From the NCBI GenBank assembly GCA_037039925.1, contig JAXRKP010000216.1, forward strand, positions 36,001 to 100,000: DNA of 64,000 nucleotides, written 5' to 3'. The notes beneath the pieces are model-generated. The model was not told the origin of the DNA. It saw only the letters and a list, made by a program, of their open reading frames with translations, and did no database searches. This document shows, in pieces, positions 18,901-31,771 of the stretch. The number at the start of each line of letters is the position of its first letter. Position 1 is the stretch's first letter. The position numbers were made by a program, and so were the translations under genes. Origin of the DNA: Doris montereyensis (Eukaryota > Mollusca > Gastropoda > Nudibranchia > Dorididae).

Positions 18901-21900
18901 TTGCTATATTTTGCTTTGTTCATCGTTTTTTTTTGCCTTTAAAAATAAAAATCATCTAAATAAATTTTATTTCTACTTGTTTGTTACAGATGCTTCCTTT
19001 GGAGACAAATATTAAAGAGGCCTACCAAGGAGGAACTGACGATGAGCAAAACTTCATTCAAAATCTTAGTTTGTTTTTATGCACTTTCCTCAAAGAACAT
19101 GCACAGATTGTAGAAAAGAAAGCTGATCTTCATCCTCAACTGATGGAGGTACATTTCTTTCCCAATTAATCTTTCATAAAATTATTGCTAAAACAATTCA
19201 ATTTTTGTGTATTAGAAAATAGACCTCAGACTGTTTATTTACCTTAAATCTAGATTTTTATGAAAAAAAGAGCTTATATCCATTTAATTTTTCTTTTCAT
19301 CAGTCTCTTCATTACCTGATCCTCATTTCTCACGTGGAAGAGGTGGAAATTTTCAAAATATGTTTGGAGTATTGGAGTTCATTATCAGCAGATTTGTACA
19401 GAGAGAATCCCTTTTCTGATTCCTCTTCACCTTCCATCATATTTTCACCACTCCGCTCTCAAAACCAAGAAATGCCTGCGCGGAGACAACTATATAGCCC
19501 TGTTCTTTCTAAGGTTTGTTTCCTAAGAGAAGTTGTTTATGAATTTAATCTTAGTGTCACCCACAGGAATTTTCATCCTGATTGATTTCATCATAAGACC
19601 ACTGTGTGTCAGTTTGGTGCAAAAATGTGTTTTGTTGTAGTTGTGTTGTTTTTATCTGACTTATCCATGTATTATAGCCGTAGCATCTATTCAGTCTTCA
19701 CAAGTTTTTAGATTACATGTCTAAGATGTTGGCAGGCTCTACTGGTAGAGCCTACTTCTGTCCTTTCACTCTGTTATCTTGCTCTTTCCTCTTAATTTAC
19801 CCTGAGATCACCTCACACGGTGGACAGCATACATTTCAATCAATCAATAAAGGGGTCTAACCTAACACTCTGCTGACTTGAAGTTATCATTATTAGTCTG
19901 GCCATTAAGTTTTTTCACACAATGGAATTGAATACGTTTATCTTTATCACATGTATTAAAAGAAACAAATAAAAGGGATTTTTCATCCATCACCAACCAT
20001 GGTCATGGTCTTCCAGGATCTAGCTATTCATAGTGTATAAGACCAATAATAATCAGTGTTTGCAGATAATTGTATGTGTATAACGAGTTAATGTACTAAG
20101 TGAAAGGACCTTTGATAAGTTATGTAAATGAGGTGTTAATAGTTATCATTTCAGTGCCTCTTGGGTAAAGGAGTTAACAAGAGTGGTTTCTTTATTGTTT
20201 ACATTCAGACGTAAATTAATATTGAAAAATGTTTTGAATGTCTCAATTATAGATGCGCTTGGTAATGATATCTCGAATGGCAAAGCCAGAGGAAGTTCTT
20301 GTTGTAGAGAATGACCAAGGAGAAGTTGTGAGAGAATTCATGAAGGATACAGACTCCATCAATTTGTACAAAAACATGAGAGAGACATTAGGTAACTACC
20401 TGATTTTATTATTTTTACCTGCTTCTATTATTTATTCATTTTTATACCAAAGTCAAGTGTTTTCTGTCTTCATGCTCTGATCCTTGTCTTCCTTCTTTTA
20501 TTCTTATCTTTCCAGTGTATTTAACTCATCTTGACTATGCTGACACAGAGAGTATCATGACAGAAAAACTCCACAGTCAAGTAAATGGCACAGAGTGGTC
20601 CTGGAAAAACCTTAACACTGTAAGTCATAGAAATTTTGTAGGAGTTTAGTCACAAAACTTTTGACATTGCCCCTAGTGATCAGCGAATCTAAAGCCAAGG
20701 ATAATTTTTTATCATTCTGTAGACCATGCGTTTTCAAAGTTTAGTTTTATGTTCATTTTATCTATAATACATCATTTGGCATTTAAAAAGGTAATGGTAA
20801 AATATCTGAGAAAACCTCAAAGCAGCTTTCATAAATGGTTTTTAATTCATTCATTCTTGTGATAAAATCCTGAGAGCATGTTTGGTTTTTTTGTATTTTA
20901 TTTTACAACAGAGGTTCTTAACCTTGTTGGATGTACTGTACCCGCAAGTTTCATACATGTTTTCACCGAACCTGCAGGGGACACTTATACAGTGTGTGTA
21001 TCTTGACCTCGACCGAACCCCTGAGACTCATCAAACTCAGGTTAAAGACCACTTTTATAAATGTGCTTGTTTGTTTTCCTCAGATTTGCTGGGCTATCGG
21101 GTCAATCAGTGGAGCAATGCATGAAGATGATGAGAAAAGATTTCTAGTCACTGTGATCAAGGTAAATGAGTACAGTAAAAACGAAAAGTAAAGAAATGTA
21201 ATTCAATCGCACAAATTAGAAATCTGACATCAAGCTCTAGACCAGTCAGCTGTGTATACTAAAATCTATATTTGCGGAATTTAAGCAAAATTTCTTGTTT
21301 TAGATTTACATAAAAATATCTGCGCCAGGAATTCTAGTAAGAAAAATATAGTGTTGATTAGAGAGGCCTTTGAAATTTGTCTTTAACTTGTCGTGAACAA
21401 ACAGTCTTGTTTTAGAAGGATAATTTTGAATCTGCAAAATGATCAGTTCCATCGTATTCATTTTTCCAGGACCTGCTCGGCTTATGTGAGCAAAACGGGG
21501 CAAGGACAATAAGGCCATCATTGCCTCTAACATCATGTACGTTGTGGGACAGTACCCAAGGTTCTTGAGGGCGCATTGGAGATTCTTGAAGACTGTTGTC
21601 AACAAACTTTTTGAATTTATGCACGGTGGGTAGCTTCTTTCTGGTGTTTGTTTTGTTTGGGTTTTTTTACATACCTGAAAATGCTGACAGGCATTGTTAG
21701 TGCAAATATCATGCTAATCCATATGTGATCACATTTGGTGAGTCTAGTCATTTTTAAGATAGTTGCCTTTTATAGACAGTTGTTTCTATTGCACCGTGTC
21801 AGAACAACTGACACTTGTGGTTGAAATTATTGACAGTCCCTTTTCTTTTTGAAAAAGTATTTATTTGAAGTCATTGTTTTTTCTTTTTCAGAGACTCATG

Positions 21901-24900
21901 ATGGTGTACAGGATATGGCATGTGACACATTCATTAAGATAGCCCAGAAATGTCGAAGACACTTTGTCCAGGTTCAAGTTGGAGAAGTCATGCCTTTTAT
22001 TGAAGAGATCCTCAATGGGATTAACACCATTATTTGTGATTTACAGCCCCAACAGGTGAGATACCTTGTACCTATGTTGACTGTTTATGTTCAGGCTAAT
22101 ATTGAGATAAAACAATTTGATTGTTATTTATCTATAATATTTATACCCCTTTTTTGTGTAGACATGTACAAAGAAATATACCTTTGCATAGGTGAATGTC
22201 AGAATCATTACATTGTCCAGCTTCTTTTGCCGTTTGTCTTTTTCACCACTGCCAAGTCATTTTGTTTTGTTTGAGTGTTGTTTTTTAAGTTTCTGATGTG
22301 GTTGATATATGTTTAAAAACATTACTATGAAAGAAACATTTTTTCGGATATTTACAAGAAATCAGACTGTATCGCCAAATCTAGAAGACTAAATATTAAT
22401 AATTTTTCAGCCTGTGTTTTTCATAATGTTTGCAAATGTTTATGGAAGTTTTTTGTTTTTTTTAATACTTCATATTCTACCCAGACAGTTGTGAGTGATA
22501 TTATAAGTTGGTTACAAACCCTGAGATCACTGCCAGGGTGGACATGGTTTACTTCAGATAAACTATAATTTTTATCTTTTTTTTTGTGGGTGATTTATTT
22601 TATATTGGTTTTCAAGTAAAATTATTTCAGCATTAACACTTTCCATTTCTCAACAGGTCCACACATTTTATGAGGCTGTTGGTCTTATGATTGGTGCACA
22701 AAATGATCAGCTGGCACAAGATCATCTTATTGAACGTTATATGCTCCTTCCCAATCAAGTAAGTTGTATAAGTTATAAATGCAAACCTGGGGGGGGGGCT
22801 TGCCTGCAGGAACAATATTTTTACATCCACCTGGTGGTGTGTATGGGGTTGTCTCGTTATGACAGGTGTGTATATGTCTTTTTAAGATGTTAGCACCATT
22901 TTAATTCTATGTGACCAATCTATGTTGATCGACCAGTGATATTTCAGCAAATACTTCTTGTCTCCACCCTTTAAATCGCAGGGAAAATTGTAAATAAACG
23001 AAGTAGGATGGATTTTTAAATTTATGTCTTGCATCAAAACTGTCATTTTTGCATTGAATATGTCAATGAAGAATTGTTTATGTGTGTATTTTGTAAACCG
23101 GTCCCAAAATTGTTCTTGTTTTCAAATTTCTTTTTGGCCATAGCTGATGTTACTCAATGCCGCCATGTCTTGTGAGGGACAGGCGCTCAATTTTTTTTTC
23201 ATCTTTTAGAGAATGCAGATATGTACTCTCTGATTATCACAGATTTTGTTTCATTTTGCGAGTTATGAACATTGTTTGAAATTGATGTTTATAATATTGG
23301 CCTATTGACTTCATCAATTATAATTCTAGTCTCAGCTCAGTAGATCATTAGTACGTAAGTGCCCAAAATATGAGTTAATTTACATTTTGTTGTTGTAGTG
23401 AACTCATTTGAGAATATGTGAATGTATGTCTTACATATACAGATTGATTTGACATAAACATACAAGTGAGAACAAAAACATGGCAGTTATGCTTCAAGTA
23501 TATGGGCCATTGGACACTTTTAAAATTTGTATTTTATGAATCATCATGGATTTGATTTTCTCTTGTTCTTTTCTCAGGTTTGGGATGGCATCATCAACCA
23601 AGCAACCCAAAATGTGCAAGTATTAAAAGACCCTGAAGCTGTGAAGCAGCTAGCCAACATATTGAAGACTAATGTTCGAGCATGTAAAGCCTTGGGTCAC
23701 CCCTATGTGGTTCAACTCGGCAGAATTTACCTTGATATGTTAAATGTCTACAAGGTATGTATATATTCCTGTTTATGCTAATAGGTTGACTCTTCTTTCT
23801 TTTTTTATGTCATGGATCTCTTCCATTCCTTCTACTGCTATTCTTTATCTTAACATTGGGATTGCATTTGTACAGTTTTTAATTTAGTGCATAATCAATT
23901 GACTACCTTTCAATTTATTTATTAGCTGTATGTATATTAATTGCACAGGTCATGAGTGAAAACATAAGCAGTGCCATAGCTACAAATGGGAAAGTGTGAC
24001 CAAACAGCCATTGATTCAGTCAATGCGGACAGTGAAAAAAGAAACTCTCAAGCTGATTTCAGGATGGGTCAATCGTTCAAGTGACCCAAAGATGGTAAGT
24101 AGATGTTCTATTATTGTTTTGTGAGAGGGGGTGAGGGTGTTAAAATATGAGCTTCTTGATTATCAAAGATTTCAAGCCCACTCCTTTGTTTCTAAAACTG
24201 AGTGGACAGGGAAAGGGAAATGCTGGTAGGTCCCACCTTTCCTTCTCTTGCTGGAGTTTCATCTCGCTATTATTTCTCAATGTATCCTGAGATCACTGTT
24301 CACAATTCACTTTGCCTAGATGATTCTTACGTCAGAGAGGTTACCTGTATCTAATGGCTGGTTCGTGTTTTTTGTGCTGTGTTATAGATTTAATCTACGT
24401 AACTTATGATGTAAAGATGTGAAGCCTATATATTCTGATAAAGTGTTGTTAATAAGCAAAGTAACACTGTTGAGTTTGAAAGAGCTGTCCTAAAGCTATG
24501 ATAAATAAAGAGCAAAATATGATTGGCAGCTGTGGTAAATTTGCGTAAGAATAGCCCGTACAATGCTTCTGCTACTATCGTGTCCAAATTGCAACACATT
24601 GTCTCTTTGTAGCATCAACAACACGCTATTTACGTAAGGTACATGGGTGGTTAAGACAATTCACTTCAATAAAAAAATCCTTTTGTTCTCTGTAACAGAA
24701 GGGTCTATTCTTCACACCTTGAAACCTAATCTTCTTACCTAATCTACTTGGACTTTACCAAGATTCACTAATTTGGAAGCAAGCATCAGTTTTCTCTAAT
24801 ATGATTGGCTGGCCAAGCCAGTTTAAGCTTTATTTGAGTCAATGCGTGGAAATACAATGAAAATAGACACTTTGAGGGCATCCCGGTCAATGCGGCTAGC

Positions 24901-25989
24901 AGGAGGAAGACGGGTATAGCCGGCTTTCGCACTACACGGTTTGTTAGTGAAGCACGGAAATAGTCGGTCAGCGTGCCACAAGTGAATGAACGAAAAACCT
25001 GAAAATGGTTCGATCGGTCCTGAAATTTCATTTTGATAATGTTCTCATGTGTAGACAAGACCTTTTCGTCTGGTTCTTAATTTTTTTATTTCAAAGAAGC
25101 TGCAACTCTTTAGAGTACACTCCCAATATCCAGATGGTAATTTCAGACATTTTTATATCTTTTATCTGATTTAGTTTCGGAGTTAAGAATTAATTTCTGT
25201 TGAGAGAACTTTTAGATTCACAAATATACATTGTTTTCTACTCTTCCACTCATAGGTAGCCAAAAACTTCATACTTCCCCTTCTTGAAGCTGTTTTACTG
25301 GATTATCAACGTAATGTACCTGCTGCACGGGAACCGGGAAGTCCTCAGTACGATGGCTACTATCGTGAACAGCTTAAAGGTACAGTATGTTGCCTGGCAA
25401 GTGTATGGGCACTCTAAAATTTTGTTTTCTCTTGAATTGTCATGTTTATTGCTTTATGGTGCATAGATGTATATTGGCAATGTAACATATGTTTTACCAT
25501 GATTATGAAAAAACTTGTGTGCCTCTCATCGTTGTTTCATTTTTGTTTTCATTTTTTTAGGTTCACATAATCAAAGATATCCCCCAGATTTTTGATGCTG
25601 TCTTTGAGTGTACATTGACCATGATTAACAAAGTGAGTATACTAAATATTGCTTAAGCTGTAACTTTGCTCAGTAAGGCATCATTTTATTATTTGTTTTC
25701 CAAATACATATTTGATTTAATTATGATTACATCTTTATTTAGTTTTGTTTTTTGGTTTTTTTTTGTTGTTGTTGGGTTATTGGTTTATTGACATGGACAG
25801 AATCAGTCCTTTCAGTGAGGGCTAACAATGGAACCATCTAAAGCAGAATGCCTTCCTTGATAAACTGCTATATTTTCAACCTGTTTAACACGGAAATCAG
25901 ACAGTAAAATCTGCTCCCTTACTGCAATTTAATGTCTAAAATAGAACATTTCCTTCCAACAAAAATACAGGCACACACACACACACACA

Positions 25990-26088
<99 letters not shown>

Positions 26089-28972
26089 GATCTACAGACA
26101 ATATAAAGGTCGTAATGTATCCCACAACCTCCTTATATCTTTTCTACTCATAATTTTTACAGGATTTTGAAGAGTACCCAGATCACAGAACAAACTTTTT
26201 CCTCCTATTACAAGCAGTTACGCAACACAGTTTTCAAGGTAATGTTCCTTCAGATCATGGGTGTCGCTATTCGGTTTAAACCAGAATTCTGTTTTTGACA
26301 AATTCTGTAAAAAAAATCTCCGGTTTGGCAATGTTCTCAAACAGTCGAAACTTTTCTTTTTCTTCTCTTTTCATAGACATTAATACAATTGCATTGTACA
26401 ATAGGTGCGATGTATGCCTATGTTGCACGATTGGGAGCATTTTCAGGTTTGGCAAAATTGAAAATTTAAAGTTCAGGTTTCAGTGGCCTTGGGTGCTCGC
26501 ACCCTGCTTCAGATTTTATCAGTATTCCACACCTGAACTTTTATCCATGTTTGGCAACTAGATATTGACAATTATTGAACTTGCTCACGCATCAAAATAT
26601 TTTTGGGGCCAGCTAATCGTCTCCTCGCTTCTGTCATCGCTGCTTGTCCGGAAATATTTTGATATAGTGTTTAGATCACATAATTCTGATGCATGCTGTC
26701 TTGGCACTTAACAAATACGTTGTATTGTAAGTTAAGGTTACGTGTCTTTTCCTGGGGTTTTTTTAACAAACCACTCACCATCTGCATTACTCCATGCCCA
26801 CTGTGTTATGATCTTCAGCCATCACTTAATGGTTGCAGCTTATTTGGAAAAGACATCTAGTTCAGAGTGTAGTCTGTTTGAAAAAGATTTGGTGTGTTTA
26901 GACAATGTGACGCATTTGAAGATGTAAAGATTATTATTGTCACTCTAATTTATTTGATTTTGAAATCGAAGATTTCACCTTAACTATTTCTACTCTGCAG
27001 CTTTATTGAACATCCCTCCTGCTCAATTCAAGCTGGTTCTGGATTCCATCATCTGGGCATTCAAACACACTATGAGGAATGTGGCTGACACCGGCCTTGA
27101 TATTTTGTATAGCCTTTTGCAAAACATCTCTCATGAAGATTCTACTGCTCAGAGCTTCTATCAAACATACTTCACAGACATCCTGCAACATTTGTTTTCT
27201 GTCATTACAGACAGCTCTCACACTGCAGGCAAGTGCCATGAATTCTAAGATTTCAAGGATCATTTTTACTATGAGTGTTGCTTAATTTTCTATTTGAAAC
27301 ATATTCTTATATTTATTAACTTCTTTTTTTTAAATCCTTTTTCGTGATGTCCATCTTCTTTAAGGCCTCTTTAGGCATAGAAAATCATATTTCTCTCATC
27401 TTATCCCAACCAATAAAAAATATAACCATTTGCGTTTTATTACGACAGGACTCACCATGCAAGCGACAATTCTAGCCTACATGTTTAATCTGTTGGAATA
27501 TGGAAAGATCACATCTCCTCTAAGCCCCAGTCATCCTGCATCCCAGAATGTTGGCTATGTGCAAGAATTTCTGTTGTCATTATTGAAGACCGCATTTCCT
27601 CATTTGAATGAGTAAGTTTGTTGTGGTCTTCTCTTTCATAGCTTAGCTTTGTTGGAAATCAATGTGCAGAAGAGAGACTAAGCAATTGTAATTTATGATA
27701 GAATGAAGAAAGCGGGACGAATAGTCACCCAGCGTGCCCAATATACCAGACATCTTTTTAGCTTTGGCCGATATGTGTTAGTGAGAATGTACTGGTTGTG
27801 ATACATAACAACAGTTACTTATCTTGAATTTTGTTGTTGTAACGTGGTTGTGTCTTCTTTCACATCTTTTGTCTTGTCTAATATTTGATTTTATATTACC
27901 ATACCAGGCAACAAATCAGGATCTTCATTCAGGGCTTGTTTGGTTTTAATCAAGATTGTAATGCTCTCAAGGAACATGTCAGAGATTTTCTTGTGCAGAT
28001 AAGAGTGAGTATATTTTTCCTTTCTGTATTCCTCCATACATCCGATACAAATCCTGGTTATGTAATGTAAAGTGCATATTTTACATTGTTTTCAAACTTT
28101 CTACTTCTACCTTCATGACATAAAGCGAACTTGATTATGTTTATTTAAATGTTTTTAAAATTTCAGTTACATGTCAACTGTTTGACCTCTTGGGCTTGTT
28201 CTATGTATTCATGACTTCAAGTGTAAGAAGTATGAGTTTTTGCGATTGATCGTTTTTGCAAGATATAAAAGGTTAAATTTGGTGTTTTGGCCCATTTGAA
28301 AAAATTAACAAATTTTCGATAATTAAACTATTCGTGACTTCGTTTAATATTGTCCTGCAGAAATGATTTTGGTATCAAATTACTCGGGTACTAAAGTTCT
28401 TTCCATTGGTAGCAATTGTTTTTTCATTGCTTACACTTGAGATTTCCCGGTTTGGACTACCTACTATGTGTCATTGCTTGAGTGGCCTTGACCATTTCAG
28501 CTCGTCTTGTGGCAAATCTGCATCATCATATCTGCTTTTAGTTTAAGGGTTGCATTATAATATTTACTTGTTTACATTGATTCTTTGCTATTATTTGTCA
28601 TTTTTCACGTATGTTCCGCAGTGACCAGCCAGATGAAAATGTTCATAGTTTAGGCGTAAAGCACATCTGTACTAAAAGTAATTTATCTCACCTCCCATAA
28701 ATTTATTGACAACCATTGTGTGTGCTGAATTTAGATTTAGTGGTTTATTGGTTATTGTAAATGAATAATCTTTGTTCTAAACACATTATTACAATGTCCT
28801 CTTTTTCCTCACATCAACCTTTTAGGAGTTTGCAGGTGAGGACTTGGAGGATCTGTACCTTGAGGAAAGGGAAATTACCATAACTAGTGCACAGGAAGAG
28901 AAACGCAAACAACAGCTTGCTGTTCCTGGAATTGTGGGCCCTCATGAAGTTCCAGAAGAAATGCAGGACTGA
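9948..28972 (+). CDS. XPO1: Exportin-1 (CRM1), 25 coding exons
   Basis: This is the nuclear export receptor that carries leucine-rich NES cargo with RanGTP through the pore. Exons: 9948-10082, 10713-10890, 12563-12669, 12818-12933, 15766-15880, 16419-16538, 18092-18146, 18677-18753, 18990-19148, 19304-19513, 20253-20391, 20516-20619, 21084-21161, 21470-21625, 21892-22055, 22657-22758, 23578-23754, 23949-24094, 25256-25379, 25561-25632, 26163-26238, 27001-27228, 27449-27611, 27908-28004, 28826-28972. All phases agree once three 1-nt indels are allowed for, giving about 1081 residues (human 1071). Landmarks: importin-beta N domain ([20 protein letters not shown]), NES groove with Cys537 (GLCEQ), C-terminal [10 protein letters not shown]...PEEMQD. 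The start could also be the in-frame ATG at 9972. An acceptor at 9931-9932 implies a spliced 5' UTR. The intron after 27228 uses a GC donor. The identity is certain. Confidence 0.98.
12991..13902. mobile_element. pogo/Tigger-type MITE with TA duplication
   Basis: The left end TA-CAGTGGAACATGTTTAAAC (12991) and the right end, the reverse complement of CAGTGGAACACGTTTAAAC, followed by TA (13901-13902), form terminal inverted repeats. Motifs of AACCGAAA recur inside both ends. TA target sites and CAGTGGAAC termini are typical of the Tc1/mariner superfamily, pogo branch. The 908-bp interior has no recognisable transposase, so it is non-autonomous. It sits in XPO1 intron 4. Confidence 0.75.
14232..15377. 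mobile_element. Unclassified TIR transposon, copy 1 (XPO1 intron 4)
   Basis: The left terminus CAGACCTGCTTAGTTTTAC and right terminus GTTGAAACTAGGCAGGTCTG are inverted repeats of about 18 bp. The element is flanked on both sides by TTACTC (14226-14231 and 15378-15383), a possible 6-bp target duplication. A diverged copy of the whole length lies at 44995-46119. No transposase-like frame is visible. Terminal CAG and a 6-bp duplication would suit some hAT groups, but I cannot place the family. Confidence 0.7.
16625..17560. repeat. Short interspersed direct-repeat motifs in XPO1 intron 6
   Basis: A motif of about 37 bp, TTTTTCAGCATTCAGAAGAAAT followed by CCT-rich sequence, is repeated two to three times at about 16706-16790 and again at about 17466-17525. 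The sequence between has no coding signal that I recognise. Confidence 0.4.
19727..19850 (+). repeat. SINE family C (CCTGAGATCAC family), copy in XPO1 intron 10
   Basis: Head GTTGGCAGG-CTACTGGTAG, centre TTCCTCTTAATTTACCCTGAGATCACC, tail TGGACAG...ATTTCAATCAATCAATAAA. The same architecture is seen at 24221-24310, 37691-37832, 57185-57302 and 57395-57495. Tail-only pieces are at 22517-22566, 48593-48652 and 61988-62044. Confidence 0.65.
20909..21055. mobile_element. Small hAT-type MITE in XPO1 intron 12
   Basis: CAGAGGTTCTTAACCTTGTTGG at 20909 matches the known hAT/Charlie-type terminus. About 145 bp later AGGTTAAAGACCACTTTT is an imperfect inverted copy. Inside, CCGAACCCCTGAGACT resembles the usual hAT MITE body. 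The element ends about 30 bp before exon 13. Confidence 0.5.
22517..22566 (+). repeat. SINE family C tail fragment
   Basis: AAACCCTGAGATCACTGCCA...GGACATGGTTTACTTCA in XPO1 intron 15 matches the 3' tail of family C. Confidence 0.5.
24095..25255 (+). other. XPO1 intron 18 (1.16 kb)
   Basis: Apart from the family C SINE at its start, the sequence at 24480-25060 is unassigned. A CpG-bearing stretch at about 24880-25030 contrasts with the AT-rich flanks and may be an older mobile element. A 90-residue antisense open frame there resembles nothing I know. Confidence 0.5.
24221..24310 (+). repeat. SINE family C copy
   Basis: Head GCTGGTAGGTCCCACCTTTCC and the TATCCTGAGATCACTG block, in XPO1 intron 18. 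Confidence 0.55.
25971..26090 (+). repeat. Compound (AC)n(TC)n(AC)n microsatellite
   Basis: About 20 bp of AC, about 80 bp of TC and about 20 bp of AC, ending about 70 bp before XPO1 exon 21. Confidence 0.97.
27229..27448 (+). other. GC-AG intron of XPO1
   Basis: Exon 22 ends CACTGCAG at 27228, and the intron starts GCAAGT. The downstream exon resumes GACTCACCATG at 27449 after ACGACAG. The protein across the junction (SHTA-G-LTM) is conserved with vertebrate XPO1, so the border is fixed. AG|GCAAGT is the standard form of GC donors. Confidence 0.92.
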
Positions 28973-30644
28973 GAGGATAAGCACACAAATTCAATCAAAA
29001 ATAGTATCATCTGATAGGACAGCTTACTTCCCTAGTTTGGCTTGTTTATGCCAACTTTTTGTAATTTTCCTCCAAGCAGAAAGCATATTAGGTTGGCAAG
29101 ATCTCCCTCTATTCTTGTCATTGTGACAAACCCCACCAATGCCCTGGTATGTTTTTTTTTTATGTTTTGTTTTATATCATTATCAATACTGTTAAAAATA
29201 GTGGCACGCCGTAAATTCTGCCTGACAGAGTAAATCGTGAAAAGTCGATAATTTTGACATCGCTCTGCCTGTGGACTTTGGTTAGTGTACTATCATTTTG
29301 TTAGTTTCTCGATGCAAATTGACGGTTACCATTTGTTTTAAGTAGAGCAGCCAAATCACTATATTTCTGATTCTTTCAGCCCTTTAATGAAAACTTCAAG
29401 ACTTGTGGAAACGATAAATTTAGTAATGTTCTTGTTTTATCATTATACTGTTATGTCATATGCCAATGACAGGCATTTGCTGAAATGTTATTACATACCT
29501 AATGATATGAACAAATACATTTGTTTTGCATTAACGGAGTTCTACCTTTTTGTATAATTATGATGATGTTTAAAATACGGTATGTAAAAATTAATATCAG
29601 TTCTAAAATGTATGTTTCAACTGTTGTCATTATTTATACAGACATTTCAAACTACACAGTCCATTTTATTCTTGTAATTCATTTCAAGTTCTGAGACATG
29701 TTTTTACCATGTTAGTATTTGTTAATGTTGCTATTCCTTTGAATCATGGTTTGCTTCGCAATGCTTTGTATTATAAAATAGAAAATATAATCATGACTTA
29801 ATTAAACTATTATTTTGTGTGAATTTCCGTTGTAAGATGATTCAAACTACCAGTGACAGAATTGTGTTTCCATATTTGCTTTCTTTGTTTCTCTCCCTTA
29901 GTTGGGACACTGTACATAGTGTAAGAAAATACTTTCCAAATTAGTTGAATACATGTGCAAAAGAGAATGTTTGGAAGACTGCGTGCGTATGAATCTACTG
30001 AAGGCTTTGCTGAGCAAGATGGAAAATGAGACGTGGTTGTGTACCTTTCTATGGTAGTTTTGTAAAGACTGTTGACACTCACAAGACCTAACAAGTCTGT
30101 TTTTGTATAGTTACTGATGCCGTTTCAGGGTGTAATGTATTCTTGTTTATTACATACAGCATTTCATCATGTCAAGCAGGCTTTTTTTAATCATAACTAT
30201 TTTCATTCTTCGGGTTTCTATGTTTTTAAAACTAAGAATGTCATTATTAAGCCTTGTCATGTTATTGCTTTCTTATTTTTGTACCTGATCCCTTTCCTCC
30301 TCAGACTGCGTTTTGTTATTTATTTTGCATCATGGCATATTTCAATAGAACTAATCATATTATAGGCACAGTTTAGATTTTACCATAGACATTGAAGTAT
30401 CCTTAAGTAGTGTGCCATCCATAGAGAACAACATATTAAAAGTCTCAGGTGTGCTTGATATCAGTATTGTATAAGCGTTGGTTTTCATTGCATTATTTTT
30501 TTGTCATGTCTTTTGCTTCCTTTAGTTTTTGAAGATGTCCAAAGTCTCTTTCATTTCATGATACTTGTCTTACATTAAGATAGCCACGATCCATATGTCA
30601 TGATTATTTCTCGTAATATGTTAAAAGATATACAACCATGTCAT

Positions 30645-30650
30645 AATAAA
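30645..30650 (+). terminator. XPO1: Candidate proximal poly(A) signal of XPO1
   Basis: AATAAA in TCATAATAAACATTTTCTTG, followed by T/G-rich sequence (TGTGTTAG...TTTTTGTATATTTTG), the usual downstream element. Confidence 0.5.
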
Positions 30651-31730
30651 CATTTTCTTGTGTTAGTATTTATTTTTGTATATTTTGTATGAGATTTTAG
30701 ACAATATTGTGGGGGGGGGGGGGGGGGGTTAATGACTGGAAAGGTCTGTAACTTGAGAAAGAGGGGGGGCTGATATACTGTTTAAATTACCTTCACCAAT
30801 GTGTGTCAGAAGTTTCAATTATCACATAGAGAATTGTCCTTTAATTTTTTTAAATTATCATTGCCTCGTCTTAAACTCGGGTCAGTGCCCTCCTTCATCA
30901 AGCTGAGAAACTGGCTGTAGTCATTGGTGGTTTTAACTTGCCATTTTCAATGCATGTTCCTGCAGTGATCAAGAATGTTATTCATCATGTATCTTTTCTA
31001 AGTAGTACCTAAAGGTATGCCATCCAGTTGATATGGCATTTTCTACAAGCAAACTACAGGTATTAGATCATTTCACATTGTAAATTACTCAATAGCAATT
31101 TTAGTTTATTTCCATTAGAAACCATTTTTGTTGTTTCAGTTGTTCTTAATGGGTGTGATTGTGAATCAAGTAAGTCTGAACAGCTCTGTAGTTTCAGAAT
31201 CTTTCAGTTATTGAAAAGCATTTGCACATAAGAACATGCATGCAGTAAATTTTAGATAGGCGTGTTAAATTTTGATTTTATGAGGCAGTTAGGAAGAAAA
31301 CGGCATGATTCAATCTAATCAATTTCCGCCCACTATTTTCAGAAATGTTTTAAATCAATTTGTTTCACTTTGTTTTGTTGTGTGCTTTTTCTATGTTGTT
31401 GGGTTGTGTTTTTTAGAAGATATTAATGAGTTTCAAAAAGGATGTGACCTTTACCTCAGCCAAGGGCTGGCAAAGACATGGTGATTCCTGAGCAGTTGTC
31501 TCTCTTTGTCTTTGTCACTTTAGATAAATAGTAAATGTTTTGTGTTTGCAACTACTCAAATGAAGACTACGATATTTGTATTGTTTGAGATGATTTAAGG
31601 ACTGTAAAGTAGTGACGGTTATCAAGCAATATGTGTTCTCGCTTGACATGAAGTGGTAAAGAAATTTAAAGTCAGCAGATTTAAATCTGAACTGTGTACT
31701 TTCTGGACTTGATGTTGATCATTTTCTTTG

Positions 31731-31771
31731 AATAAATGTTTGCCCCTTGTGTGAAATGGTACTGAAATAAA
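31731..31771 (+). terminator. XPO1: Candidate distal poly(A) signals of XPO1
   Basis: AATAAA at 31731 and again at 31766, followed by T-rich sequence from about 31795. Confidence 0.4.

Noticed and set aside
24786..25058. 90-residue minus-strand frame in XPO1 intron 18
   Set aside because: Open by chance in a slightly GC-richer segment, with no motif recognised.
25919..26153. Arg/Glu- and Ser/Leu-rich open frames
   Set aside because: They are translations of the compound AC/TC microsatellite in XPO1 intron 20.
27003..27263. 86-residue antisense frame
   Set aside because: It is the reverse of XPO1 exon 22.
9948..28972. XPO1 pseudogene because of three frameshifts
   Set aside because: All 25 exons, splice sites and conserved residues are present, and the lesions are single-base homopolymer changes of the kind also seen in neighbouring genes.
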